Source: JACQFV01 sp964593585 | GTDB lineage: Bacteria; Zixibacteria; MSB-5A5; WJJR01 | Reading direction: 5' to 3' | Length of the DNA stretch: 58,563 nt | Assembly: GCA_964593585.1 (NCBI GenBank) | Contig: CAZQIZ010000018.1 | Span: 1 to 58,563, forward strand | Shown: positions 16,958 to 25,444 of the stretch, one piece after another | How positions within the stretch are numbered: the stretch's first letter is position 1 | Layout of the letters: the number at the start of each line of letters is the position of its first letter | The notes under the pieces: model-generated | Seen by the model: only the letters and a program-made list of their open reading frames with translations | Database searches by the model: none | What the model was told of the DNA's origin: nothing | Position numbers and translations under genes: made by a program

Positions 16958-17998
16958 ATGGCGGAGCTGGTCACTCTCGACGGCGCGATGGGCGAGGGCG
17001 GCGGGCAGATTCTGCGCAGCGCCGTGGCGTTGTCATTGGTCACCGGGACGCCGATCCGCATCGAAAACATACGCGCCAACCGTCCCAAGCCGGGGCTGGG
17101 GTATCAGCATCTGGCCGCGGCGCGGGCGGCGGCGCAAGTGAGCGGCGCGGAGGTCCGCGGCGCCGCGGTCGGTTCAAGGTCGCTGTATTTTGCCCCCGGC
17201 CCGGTGCGGCCCGGATCGTATCGGTTCACGATTCCGACCGCGGGCAGTTGCACACTGCTGTTGCAGACCGTGCTGCCAGCGCTCATGCTGGCATCGGGAG
17301 AATCGGAGATCCTCCTCGAAGGCGGCACGCACAATCCATTCGCGCCGCCTTTTGACTTCCTGCGCCAGACTTTTGCCCCGCTCCTGGCCCGGATCGGACC
17401 GACGCTGCAATTGCGTCTTGACCGATATGGATTTTACCCCGCCGGCGGCGGTCGCATGCAGGCAACAATCGCCCCAGTCACTCGGCTCTCTCCCCTATCC
17501 CTGGTTGCGCGCGGCGAGATGCGTCGTTCGCTGGCGCGCGCGCTCGTTGTCCAATTGAACGAGGACATCGCGCACCGTGAATTACGAGCGCTGGCAAGCC
17601 GCTTTTCCTGGAGCCGCGAGCAACTGCGCGTCGATTCGTCTTCCAATGCCATCTCGCCGGGTAATGTTTTGTTCGTGGAGATCGAAAGCGAGCATCTGAC
17701 CGAAGTGTTTTCCGCCATCGGGCAGCGCGGCGTCACTGCCGAACAGGTCGCGCAGCGACTCGCCGATGAGGCGGGCTCGTATTTAGAATCGGAGGCGCCG
17801 GTTGGCCCCCACTTGGCCGATCAACTGCTGATCCCGCTGGCGTTGGCAGGCGGCGGAGTCTTTCGCACGGCGCGTCCGACGCTCCACACACTCACCAACA
17901 TCCAGGTGATCGAACAATTTCTGCCAGTTAGGATTCCGGTGACCGCCGTCGAAAAGCAGACCTGGGAAGTACGGGTTGAACCGCGCGCCGCCGTCTGA
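16958..17998 (+). CDS. rtcA: RNA 3'-terminal phosphate cyclase
   Basis: RtcA converts RNA 3'-phosphate ends to 2',3'-cyclic phosphates using ATP through a covalent His-AMP. The 346-residue product has the family signature start (LDGAMGEGGGQILRSAVALS), the RPKPGLGYQHLAAARAAA segment, GGGRM, and the active-site His in VGPHLADQLLIPLALAGGG near the C-terminus. No rtcB or rtcR is visible in the window. It starts 5 bp after the NlpC-like gene, so it may share that promoter. It sits 2.6 kb upstream of the ClpB/RF2-like fusion gene. Confidence 0.96.
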   Translation: MAELVTLDGAMGEGGGQILRSAVALSLVTGTPIRIENIRANRPKPGLGYQHLAAARAAAQVSGAEVRGAAVGSRSLYFAPGPVRPGSYRFTIPTAGSCTLLLQTVLPALMLASGESEILLEGGTHNPFAPPFDFLRQTFAPLLARIGPTLQLRLDRYGFYPAGGGRMQATIAPVTRLSPLSLVARGEMRRSLARALVVQLNEDIAHRELRALASRFSWSREQLRVDSSSNAISPGNVLFVEIESEHLTEVFSAIGQRGVTAEQVAQRLADEAGSYLESEAPVGPHLADQLLIPLALAGGGVFRTARPTLHTLTNIQVIEQFLPVRIPVTAVEKQTWEVRVEPRAAV

Positions 17999-18541
17999 TT
18001 TTTCTACAAAAGCCGCAACCCAACACTATTTTCTTCAACAGCAGCACGCGGCACGCGTATAAGTGCCATCCGGGACACCGTGTGTGCCCGGAAGAGGAGT
18101 CAGCACGTCGCACCGGAATGAACCTCTCAACCATGCCCAAGGAGGCAGCAGGATGAGCAGTCGCAGGAACATATCAGGCTCGCCAAAGCGGACGCACCTG
18201 AGATGGCCGGTAGACGACCGGGTCGAGGAATAGGGAATAAACGAGCGAGTACGCTCCGAATTGTTGTAGCACCCTTCCCTCTCTTCCCTTCATAGTCTGC
18301 CACCATCACAACTGAAGAGCAATTGCCGGGCGGATGCGTTCGTGTCTGCCGCGATGCCGTGGTGCGACTGTCCATTTGTACACGCCGCGCAGAACGAGCG
18401 CCATCCGGCAAGTGGATACAGCAGGTCAGCGCACAAGATGCGCGGACTGGCCACGACTTCTGTGGAGCGGCGGTGGAGAGCTTTGCTCGGATTGAGTGTG
18501 CAGGATCAAAGGTGATTTACCGGGGGAGAGGGAGGAAGACA
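17999..18541. other. intergenic region downstream of rtcA
   Basis: 543 bp with no gene I can support. Reading frames here are short and low in quality. It should contain the promoter and leader for the orphan gene at 18542. I see no clear terminator for rtcA and no strong -35/-10 pair. Base composition is less GC-biased at third-codon-like positions than in the flanking genes, as expected for non-coding DNA. Confidence 0.4.
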
Positions 18542-19393
18542 ATGGACCAGTTCGCGCAATTGAAGAAGCACTTTGCCCGTATCGGCGCGCCCGTTCGTAT
18601 GGACGTGTACCCGGATGTACGCGGCTGGCGGAGCCGCCTTCCGACGCGGTTTGCGCTGGATGTACGGACCGACTATAAATCGCGGGAAGAGTTCTTCCTG
18701 ATTTCAATGATCGAGGATGCGGTTGAGTTTCACCTGGCTGGCAGCAACCCGTCGCTGAAGCACTTGCTGCTGCAGGCACATACGAAGGAGGCGCAGCTTG
18801 TGCGTGGCGGAGGTGAGACGCACACCTTCAAGTTTCTCTGCGGCCACGACGAGCGTCACTGGTTCGTGGCAGGGATTGCGCCGCACGTCAACTCTCTGAC
18901 CGCGGCGCTCGAATCGCTCAAGCCACCCGAAGTGTCTGCCGCGCAGTTGCGTCTGCAGTTGTCGCGCACGCAGCGCATGCGTCGCAAGAACCGCGCGTAT
19001 GTCCGTCAGGGCGAGTGGTTCTTCCTCCCGGAGCCGAGCTTGGTTGCAAACGAGGCGATGGTCATGAAGAAAGAGCCGATTCGCCGCGGCCTCGGCTCGC
19101 CGCATCTGGTGGATGAACTGTACCGTTGCGGCGGGATCACGGTCTATGTCTGTCGGCAGTATCCGCAGGCGGTGTCAGCGGAGAGCTATCGTGATCTGCT
19201 GTTGAAGTACCCCTCGTGCAAACGCTGGAACTGGACGGTGATGAAGCGCGACATGACCGCCTACGCGCGGGGCACCGTGACCCACCGGGATCATCGGACA
19301 ATCCGCCTGCCGTACTGGCATCGGATCCTGATGAACACCGAGTACACCGCGCCCTTGGTCAGCGGCGAAAGCCCGATGATTTTTCGGGATTAG
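18542..19393 (+). CDS. conserved-looking hypothetical protein (283 aa)
   Basis: I do not recognise the family. The ATG at 18542 has a purine-rich ribosome site (GGGAGGAAG) close upstream. There is no signal peptide or membrane segment; the protein is basic and soluble-looking. It reads as two halves: an N-terminal alpha/beta part up to about residue 115 (LDVRTDYKSREEFFLISMIE), a basic linker (SRTQRMRRKNRAYVRQGEW), and a C-terminal part with Cys/His/Arg-rich patches (YRCGGITVYVCRQY, THRDHRTIRLPYWHRI). The basic linker and His/Arg clusters would suit nucleic-acid binding, which is inference. It lies between rtcA and a convergent HD phosphohydrolase gene. Confidence 0.75.
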   Translation: MDQFAQLKKHFARIGAPVRMDVYPDVRGWRSRLPTRFALDVRTDYKSREEFFLISMIEDAVEFHLAGSNPSLKHLLLQAHTKEAQLVRGGGETHTFKFLCGHDERHWFVAGIAPHVNSLTAALESLKPPEVSAAQLRLQLSRTQRMRRKNRAYVRQGEWFFLPEPSLVANEAMVMKKEPIRRGLGSPHLVDELYRCGGITVYVCRQYPQAVSAESYRDLLLKYPSCKRWNWTVMKRDMTAYARGTVTHRDHRTIRLPYWHRILMNTEYTAPLVSGESPMIFRD

Positions 19394-19554
19394 AGATCAA
19401 CCAGACGATTCGTGGCCCAGCTGCAACTCGCTCCACCGCGAGAATCAGCGTGCCTGCGTCGTTTGTTGATGACACAACAGAACGGGCCGACCGACAGCAC
19501 CGCCGTCCGAGCCGACATCGCGGATGGCGGCCACCTTCAAATGCTGTGGATGAC

Positions 19555-20136
19555 TCACGTGGCTGAGGCCATAGCCCGCAGGTCCGCTGGCGATGGGACG
19601 GGAAAGTGCATGTCGACGTCATCGAAGATAATCGGATTCGCGGCAGAACAGAACCATACGGCATCGTCGATCTCATCGTGACCGTGTGTGTCAGCGCACT
19701 TGAACACACAGAGCATGGCGATGCCGCAGGCAGGCGAACCGGGCCATACGCGCTCGCCGAGACGGCGCCAGGCGTTCGGGCTGGGAACTTTATCGCCCGC
19801 GCGCTGCTGGCAGTACCAACTGTATGGCTGATCATGCTGCTCAACGAGCGCAAGGATCAAAGCGCGCCCGGGGAGATCGGGCGAGATGATTCGCGCCGCC
19901 AACTCGGCGCTGATAATCGCATGGCGATCGGTGTTTTTCTGCCCCGACAGGGGATGACCGGGCGGCAGCAGGCCTTCCCGGAAAAGCTTGCCGAGATCGT
20001 GCAGCAACGCCGCCGGCTCGATCAATTCGAACGCCTCCCGGCAAGTCATGACATGGCTATCAAGGTAGGCGCGTGCCGCCGCAACCCATTCGCTATCAGT
20101 ATCCCCGATCAGAATAGCTTTCGCATTCGCCGCCAC
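19555..20136 (-). CDS. HD-domain phosphohydrolase (5' end appears frame-disrupted)
   Basis: Metal-dependent HD hydrolase core of about 190 residues: PAALLHDLGKL carries the HD pair, followed by HAIISAELAARI, VEQHDQPYSWY and CADTHGHDE, matching the H-HD-H-H-D pattern of HD enzymes, including those of Cas3 and CCA-enzyme type. The only in-frame start is the GTG at 20136, which falls inside the first helix: just upstream in the same frame is GVTLADHLEAV, which supplies the usual first His, but that frame closes at a TGA with no start. The missing start is present in another frame (see 20137-20246). So this is either a pseudogene, a sequencing error, or a frameshifted gene. Substrate unknown. Confidence 0.7.
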   Translation of the reverse strand: MAANAKAILIGDTDSEWVAAARAYLDSHVMTCREAFELIEPAALLHDLGKLFREGLLPPGHPLSGQKNTDRHAIISAELAARIISPDLPGRALILALVEQHDQPYSWYCQQRAGDKVPSPNAWRRLGERVWPGSPACGIAMLCVFKCADTHGHDEIDDAVWFCSAANPIIFDDVDMHFPVPSPADLRAMASAT

Positions 20137-20246
20137 GGCCTCCAGGTGGTCGGCCAGCGTGACTCCACTGCCGGGCGCTGCGGGTCGCTCGCAATCAGTG
20201 CCGCCTGCCAGTATTCAGACTGCCTGATGAGGTTAGTGGTGTTCAT
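20137..20246 (-). other. probable 5' end of the HD gene, in a different frame
   Basis: Starting from an ATG at 20246 the minus strand reads MNTTNLIRQSEYWQAALIAS followed by DPQRP, which looks like coding sequence, and then degenerates. The HD frame, one base earlier, reads PGSGVTLADHLEAVAANAK across the same stretch and looks like coding sequence from there on. The switch is near 20175-20185. Joining the two by a one-base shift gives a protein of about 230 residues with a complete HD domain. No slippery heptamer is visible at the switch. Confidence 0.5.
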
Positions 20247-20514
20247 TCAACGTGGAATATGCACAGAGACCGTCGCTCGAAGTGGACGAATCCTGGAGGA
20301 CGCTGGGCCCACCAATGAATGGACTCATTGAGAGACCCTACTCTGTCGAAGCCATGCCAACCGCTGGGGTGGCATGGCAGCGCTAGGGGAGCTAATTAAT
20401 AGCGTCCAACGCGTCTGGATGTAGACGGCAGAGCACCTAACCCCCCAATGCGGGAGCCGATCCGTCCGCTTTTCTCCGCCGGAGCGTGGCATCCGCGGCA
20501 CCCTTGCCGCCCCC
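20247..20514. other. intergenic region with a perfect hairpin
   Basis: No gene seen. A perfect nine-base inverted repeat, GCCATGCCA (20351-20359) and TGGCATGGC (20370-20378) with a ten-base loop, stands out. It has no T-run on either strand, so it is not a standard terminator; it may be an operator, an RNA structure, or the boundary between the HD gene and the fusion gene transcripts. Confidence 0.45.
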
Positions 20515-20544
20515 GTTGTCTTTGAGACAACTCGGGATTAGATT
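20515..20544 (+). promoter_or_regulatory. candidate promoter with palindromic operator for the ClpB/RF2-like fusion gene
   Basis: TTGTCT (20516-20521) and TAGATT (20539-20544) are separated by 17 bases, a good sigma-70 spacing, 55 bp before the start codon. The -35 box lies inside a perfect inverted repeat GTTGTCT-TTG-AGACAAC (20515-20531), the form expected of a dimeric repressor or activator site. The boxes match consensus only moderately. Confidence 0.5.
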
Positions 20545-20598
20545 GTCTCCCAGCCATCCAACCTAACCGCCGGATCGACCATGGCCTGAAAGGCTCTG

Positions 20599-23500
20599 AT
20601 GACCACTTCCGACGAGCAACGGGCATTGCTGGCCGAGCAGTTTCGCGCCGAAGACATCGAGATTCAGCGATTGCTCAATGAGGAGGAATTCGCCGAAGCG
20701 GTGGCGCGCTGCAAGGCGCTGGCATCGCGGTTTGAAATGCTCCCGCAGTTCTGTCACCGGTACGGCGATGCGCTCATGCGGCGGCAGTTTGTCCGCGACG
20801 CGATCACTTGGTACGAGCGCGCCATCCAAGCGGGCGGACGCGACGCGCATTACTATCTGTCGCTCGCCGACGCCTACGAGGCGGTGGAGGATGGCGCCGA
20901 TGCCGTGATTCAAGCCCTGTGGGAAGGCGTCCAGGACTCGTTCGACCCCCTGGCGATCTATGGACGGCTGGAGAACCTGCTGGTCGGTGGCAATCATCGT
21001 GACGAGGCCTTCCGGCTGGTCGACATGATCAAGGAACGTTTCCGCCACAAGCCGGAATTGTGCTATCTGCAGGCCGAGGCAGCGCATTCGATCAGTCTGT
21101 TGGCGACGTCGGTGGAACTGCTGCGCCGAAGCCAGAACGCCAATTACTTCGGCCATCGTCACTACTACATCCTCGGCGACTGCTTCGGCTATTTCGGAAT
21201 GGACGAGCAGTCGATTCGCTTCTTTCTGCGCCAATTGGAACGGAATGACGGCCCCAGTGACGACGCGCTCCGGGGTATCTATGACATCATCAAATGGCGG
21301 CGCCGCAACGGCGACGACCGTCTGCTGGCGGCCATTCATTGGGAGTATCTCAATCGCTACGGCGACCGCGCCCTCGGGCGACTGACACAGATGCGTTATC
21401 TGGACGCCGAACCGGAGCCATACCGAGCCGTGTACCAGGAGTTCCGAGAGGGGTACCTCGGCAGTCCCAAGCACCCCGGCCACGCCATCCGACTGGAGCT
21501 CGGCGATCAGGCGGCCTACGCCGCTTTCTTCCTCCGGCTGCTGCTCTATAACACGGAGCATCGTTCGGATTTCTTCAGCGCCCGGGAGTCGCTGACCGAG
21601 TGCGCGGAAATGCTGGGCTCGCTGGCTGAGGACTCGATCGAGTCGCGCTACTTTCTGATGTGGGCCCACATCGTGAATAAAGAGTTCCGCGACGCCCAAA
21701 GACTTGCCGCGCGCCTCGACAAGGACACCGCCCGTCGCATCTATCCCGGCCAGAAACCGAGTGAATTCAACTATGCCCTGCGATTAATATCGGACGCGCT
21801 TCCCGCCAAGGCGCGTCGGGAGAAACAAGAGCCGGACGCTGACGAAGAGAAGCGTGTCGAACCGGAGCAGGCGGATCTCCCTGAATTCGGCATCGATCTT
21901 ACCGCGGAATACCGGGCCAAGAAACGTCCGGCGCCCGTGTCCGCTTCGGCGGCGGATGTTGCCCGTCTGGCCCACGCGCTGCAATCCGGGGGACCCCTCT
22001 GCATCGTATTGACCGGGCCATCGGGCGTCGGGAAGAGCGAGACGGTGCGGGCGCTGGCCTGCGCGCTCGCCGGCCCGTCGGCCCCAGCCGGACTGGAAGA
22101 ACATGCGATCATCACGACCTCCACCAGCATCCTGGTGGCGGGCGCGGGGATCATCGGAACCTGGCAGAAGCGGCTGCTGAGCTTCTGCCAATCGGCGTCG
22201 CTGGAGAAGAAGCGGATCATCTACATGGAAGATCTGCAGAACATCTTCGGCGTCGGTCGCGCGGGCGACGACAAATCGCGGTTTGCCGACGTGCTCTTGC
22301 CGATGATTGAGGGCCGTCAAATCGGCATCATCGGCGAAATGAGCCACCGTCAGTTGGAAGATCTGCGCACGCGCGAGCCGCGGTTTTTCGGTCTGACGAC
22401 GGAATTGGAACTGGCCGAGCCCTCGCGCGACCGCATGATCGAGATCCTGCAGGATTGGACCCATGCGCCCGCGGTCGGTTCGCTGGAATTCACACCGGCA
22501 GCGCTGCAGCAAGTTTACAATCTGGGCCGCACCTTTATGCCCTACCGGGCTTTCCCCGGCAAGGCGCGTGAGATTCTGGATGACCTGCTGGCTGACCGCG
22601 CGGCCGCGGGGACGACGGCCGGCGTCATCGACGTCGGCGAGATCACCGCCGCTTTTTGCCGCGCGACCGGCATTCCCGCGTTCATTGTCGATGAACGCGT
22701 GCCCCTGGACCATGAACGGCTGCAGAACTTCTTCGCCGAGCGCGTATTGGGCCAGGACCAGGCCATTCGTCCGGTGACCGACGCGGTAGTCGCATTCAAG
22801 GCGCGGATCAACGACCCGCACAAGCCGATCCGCAGTTTCCTGTTTGTCGGCCCGACCGGTGTGGGAAAGACTGAGATGGCCAAAGTCCTCGCTGAGTATG
22901 TCTTCGGCGACCGGAACCGCATCATCCGACTGAACATGTCCGAATACTCCGGCCACAACGCCGTGACCAAGCTGATCGCCGCGCCGGATATATTCACTCC
23001 TCACGCCGGGCACTTCCTCGCCGACGTGCGCCGGACGCCGTTTAGCATCGTGCTTCTGGACGAAATCGAGAAGGCGCACCCGGATGTCTTTCACCTGCTG
23101 CTGCAACTGCTTGATGAGGGAATCCTGCAGGATGAGACCGGCATGCCGGCCTACTTCCAGTCGAGTTTTGTCATTATGACGTCGAACCTCGGCGCGCGGC
23201 GGTACACCGGCCGGCAAATCGGCTTCGGCGCCGACGCGATCGGCGATTTGCAGCAGGCCGTGATGAAGGACATCCAGGACTTCTTCAGCCCCGAGGTGCT
23301 CAACCGAATCGACGAGCAGGTCTTCTTCACGCCCCTGAGTGATGCGGCGCTCCGTCGGATCATCAACCGCGAGGTGGGCAAACTGCTGGATCGGCAGGGG
23401 ATCATCGAACGCGGCATTCAGGTCGAAGTCGATCCGCTGGTGCTCGATCACATCATGGAAATCGGCTACGACGCCCGCTATGGGGCGCGGAACATCAAGC

Positions 23501-24756
23501 GGGCGGTCGAGCGCGTGGTCGCGACGCCGTTGGCGCAGGTGATGGCCAGCCAATCCATCCCGGCCGACGCACTTATCCGCATCAACCTGACGGAGGGAGC
23601 GCCGACGGCGCATCTGATCCGCACCGAGGAATGGCTGTTGCCCGATCATTTGCGCGCGCGTCAGGCCGAGAAGCAAACCGATGTCACCGGCCTCACGGCG
23701 CAGGAATTGAAGGGCATGGCCGGCGCACTGGCCGCCCGGGTGGAATCCCTCAAGCAAAAACTGCGTTATGAGGAATTGATGCAGGAGCATCAGGCGTTGC
23801 AGAAAGAGATGCTGCGGCCGGGGTTCTGGGACACGCCGGGCAAGGCGAACGAAATCCTCTGTCGCTACGCCGCGGTCAACCGCCGCACCGAGCGCATCCA
23901 CAAGTGGGAATCGCTCTGCGGCCGCATCGACGCGCTTCTGCAGACTTCACCGGCGCGAATGGCCGCCGCCGAAAAGGCCCGCGTTCGGTCTCAGGTTCTG
24001 GGACTCTCGAAGGAACTGGAATCGGCGGAGTTGGAAATCCTGCTGGAGGGCAAGCACGACTCGGCGGACTGCTTTGTCCTCATCGCCGTGGAATCCGGCC
24101 GTCGCGATCACATCCGCTGGGTGCATGAGTTGGCGGGAGTCTACCGGAGTTGGGCGCGTCGGCGCAGTTATCCCTGCCGCGCCGTCGGCGAATCGCTCAC
24201 CGGCGACCGGATGGAGTACGGGGTCGTGTTGCACATCGGCGGGATGAACGCTTTTGGTCTGCTCAAGAATGAGCGCGGCATCCACCGTCGGACGTCAGTT
24301 GACGCCGACGGCCGCGTGACGAACCGCAAATCGATCGACGGCCAGGTGATCGTGCTGGCCGACGTCCAGCCGCTGGCCGATGCACCGCGGCGCGCGACGG
24401 TCACGGTGCAGAAATTGAAGAAGCCCCAGGCGGGGCACTTCGTGGCGCAGTTGAGCCGCCAGGTGACCGCGCAGGCCGAACGCGGAACGCCTCCGATCAC
24501 ATTCCTCGCTGATGCCGCCATCGAGAAGGACGGCAACCTGCCGAAGGAGCTTTACTTGTCGTACCTCCATTACCGCCAGCGCAGCCAGGAGCGGCCCGGT
24601 TCCGAGCACAACGGCGTCTGGGGATCACTGGTTCGCACCTACTTCACCGGCCGGCAGAACCGGATTTTCGATCACGAAACAAAGATGGTGATCGATGATG
24701 TGAGGGGGTATTTCAACGGCAAGATCGATTCGCTGCTGTTGGAACGGATCATCTGA
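20599..24756 (+). CDS. ClpB-like double AAA+ ATPase with N-terminal TPR-like region and C-terminal degenerate RF2-like domain
   Basis: A single 1385-residue frame. Residues 1-~400 are helical, TPR-like repeats. D1 (about 455-690) has Walker A GPSGVGKS (473-480), but its Walker B ends Glu544-Asp545, the reverse of the usual Asp-Glu, and the pore-loop Tyr is absent (AGAGIIG, 514-520). D2 (about 715-1010) has Walker A GPTGVGKT (751-758) and Walker B LLDE (D821-E822) but lacks the GYVG pore loop (DIFTPHAGH, 797-805). From ~1030 a coiled coil leads into a region like peptide chain release factor 2: FWDTPGKANEI, ERGIHRR (1225-1231) and a C-terminal WGSLVRTYF. SPF-type stop reading and GGQ are lost; the GGQ site aligns with KPQAGHF (1275-1281). 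Probably a ribosome-linked ATPase; role inferred only. Start ATG 20599 follows an AAAGG site. Confidence 0.88.
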   Translation: MTTSDEQRALLAEQFRAEDIEIQRLLNEEEFAEAVARCKALASRFEMLPQFCHRYGDALMRRQFVRDAITWYERAIQAGGRDAHYYLSLADAYEAVEDGADAVIQALWEGVQDSFDPLAIYGRLENLLVGGNHRDEAFRLVDMIKERFRHKPELCYLQAEAAHSISLLATSVELLRRSQNANYFGHRHYYILGDCFGYFGMDEQSIRFFLRQLERNDGPSDDALRGIYDIIKWRRRNGDDRLLAAIHWEYLNRYGDRALGRLTQMRYLDAEPEPYRAVYQEFREGYLGSPKHPGHAIRLELGDQAAYAAFFLRLLLYNTEHRSDFFSARESLTECAEMLGSLAEDSIESRYFLMWAHIVNKEFRDAQRLAARLDKDTARRIYPGQKPSEFNYALRLISDALPAKARREKQEPDADEEKRVEPEQADLPEFGIDLTAEYRAKKRPAPVSASAADVARLAHALQSGGPLCIVLTGPSGVGKSETVRALACALAGPSAPAGLEEHAIITTSTSILVAGAGIIGTWQKRLLSFCQSASLEKKRIIYMEDLQNIFGVGRAGDDKSRFADVLLPMIEGRQIGIIGEMSHRQLEDLRTREPRFFGLTTELELAEPSRDRMIEILQDWTHAPAVGSLEFTPAALQQVYNLGRTFMPYRAFPGKAREILDDLLADRAAAGTTAGVIDVGEITAAFCRATGIPAFIVDERVPLDHERLQNFFAERVLGQDQAIRPVTDAVVAFKARINDPHKPIRSFLFVGPTGVGKTEMAKVLAEYVFGDRNRIIRLNMSEYSGHNAVTKLIAAPDIFTPHAGHFLADVRRTPFSIVLLDEIEKAHPDVFHLLLQLLDEGILQDETGMPAYFQSSFVIMTSNLGARRYTGRQIGFGADAIGDLQQAVMKDIQDFFSPEVLNRIDEQVFFTPLSDAALRRIINREVGKLLDRQGIIERGIQVEVDPLVLDHIMEIGYDARYGARNIKRAVERVVATPLAQVMASQSIPADALIRINLTEGAPTAHLIRTEEWLLPDHLRARQAEKQTDVTGLTAQELKGMAGALAARVESLKQKLRYEELMQEHQALQKEMLRPGFWDTPGKANEILCRYAAVNRRTERIHKWESLCGRIDALLQTSPARMAAAEKARVRSQVLGLSKELESAELEILLEGKHDSADCFVLIAVESGRRDHIRWVHELAGVYRSWARRRSYPCRAVGESLTGDRMEYGVVLHIGGMNAFGLLKNERGIHRRTSVDADGRVTNRKSIDGQVIVLADVQPLADAPRRATVTVQKLKKPQAGHFVAQLSRQVTAQAERGTPPITFLADAAIEKDGNLPKELYLSYLHYRQRSQERPGSEHNGVWGSLVRTYFTGRQNRIFDHETKMVIDDVRGYFNGKIDSLLLERII

Positions 24757-24923
24757 GGCGGGATGGGCGGTGGATTGGCACGGTCACCGGCGGCCCTCGC
24801 ACCCGGCCTTTCGCAACAACCGGCGCGCCGATGCGGATGGAACTTGATCGATGCCACGGGACCGGGCTTATTTCGCCGTCAACACTTCGGAACGCAGACG
24901 CCGGACCATGAATTGCCCATGCC

Positions 24924-25313
24924 ATGAGTGAACATCTCCCCATCCCCGACGCTGAGTTTACGCTCACACAGATTGTCTTCCCGTCGCAGGTAAACCACTA
25001 CGGCACATTACACGGCGGTTACGCGCTGCAATGGATGGACCAGGCGGCATGGATTTGCGCCACCCGGTACGCGCGCAAAGTGATGGTGACAATCGCCTCC
25101 GACCGGGTGGAGTTCAAGAAACCGGTCTACGAAGGCGCAATCGTGATGCTGAAGGCGCACATCACGCGTATCGGCCGCACCTCGGTGACCGTCGCCGTCG
25201 AGATGCACGCCGAGCTGCCGCTGACCGGCGAGCGCTTTCTGGCCACGCAGGGGCAGTTTGTGATGGTGGCGTTGGACGCCAACGGCCGTCCTACCGCAGC
25301 CAAGCCGGAATAG
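24924..25313 (+). CDS. acyl-CoA thioesterase (hotdog fold, YciA-like)
   Basis: A 129-residue single hotdog-domain enzyme. The motif HYGTLHGGYALQWMDQAAWICA, with the central helix and catalytic Asp, is typical of the YciA/BACH-type acyl-CoA hydrolases; the following VTIASDRVEFKKPVYEGAIV fits the second strand set. It hydrolyses acyl-CoA to free acid and CoA; chain-length preference cannot be read. The ATG at 24924 agrees with family length. It stands alone, 167 bp after the fusion gene. Confidence 0.92.
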   Translation: MSEHLPIPDAEFTLTQIVFPSQVNHYGTLHGGYALQWMDQAAWICATRYARKVMVTIASDRVEFKKPVYEGAIVMLKAHITRIGRTSVTVAVEMHAELPLTGERFLATQGQFVMVALDANGRPTAAKPE

Positions 25314-25365
25314 CGTCTCCCGCCGGCCGCATCGAAAGCCCCACGTGTAGTTCGATTCCTCAAAT

Positions 25366-25417
25366 TGTCATCCCGATCCGCCGCGGGCGGGGAGGGATCT
25401 GCTTTTCCCGCAGGTGG
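25366..25417. repeat. possible dispersed repeat element
   Basis: The stretch beginning TTGTCATCCCGATC and running through a GC-rich palindrome (CCGCCGCGGGCGG) to GGATCTGCTTTTCCCG has the look of the short interspersed elements often found between genes in metagenome-derived bacterial genomes. Only one copy is in the window, so this rests on resemblance alone. Confidence 0.3.
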
Positions 25418-25444
25418 ATCGCGCCGGGATTCTTTCCGAAACCC

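Noticed and set aside
20170..20190. Programmed ribosomal frameshift in the HD gene
   Set aside because: No slippery heptamer or downstream pseudoknot is apparent; an indel is the simpler explanation.
19606..20331. A 241-residue plus-strand frame over the HD gene
   Set aside because: The minus strand shows a clear HD domain; the plus-strand frame has no recognisable features.
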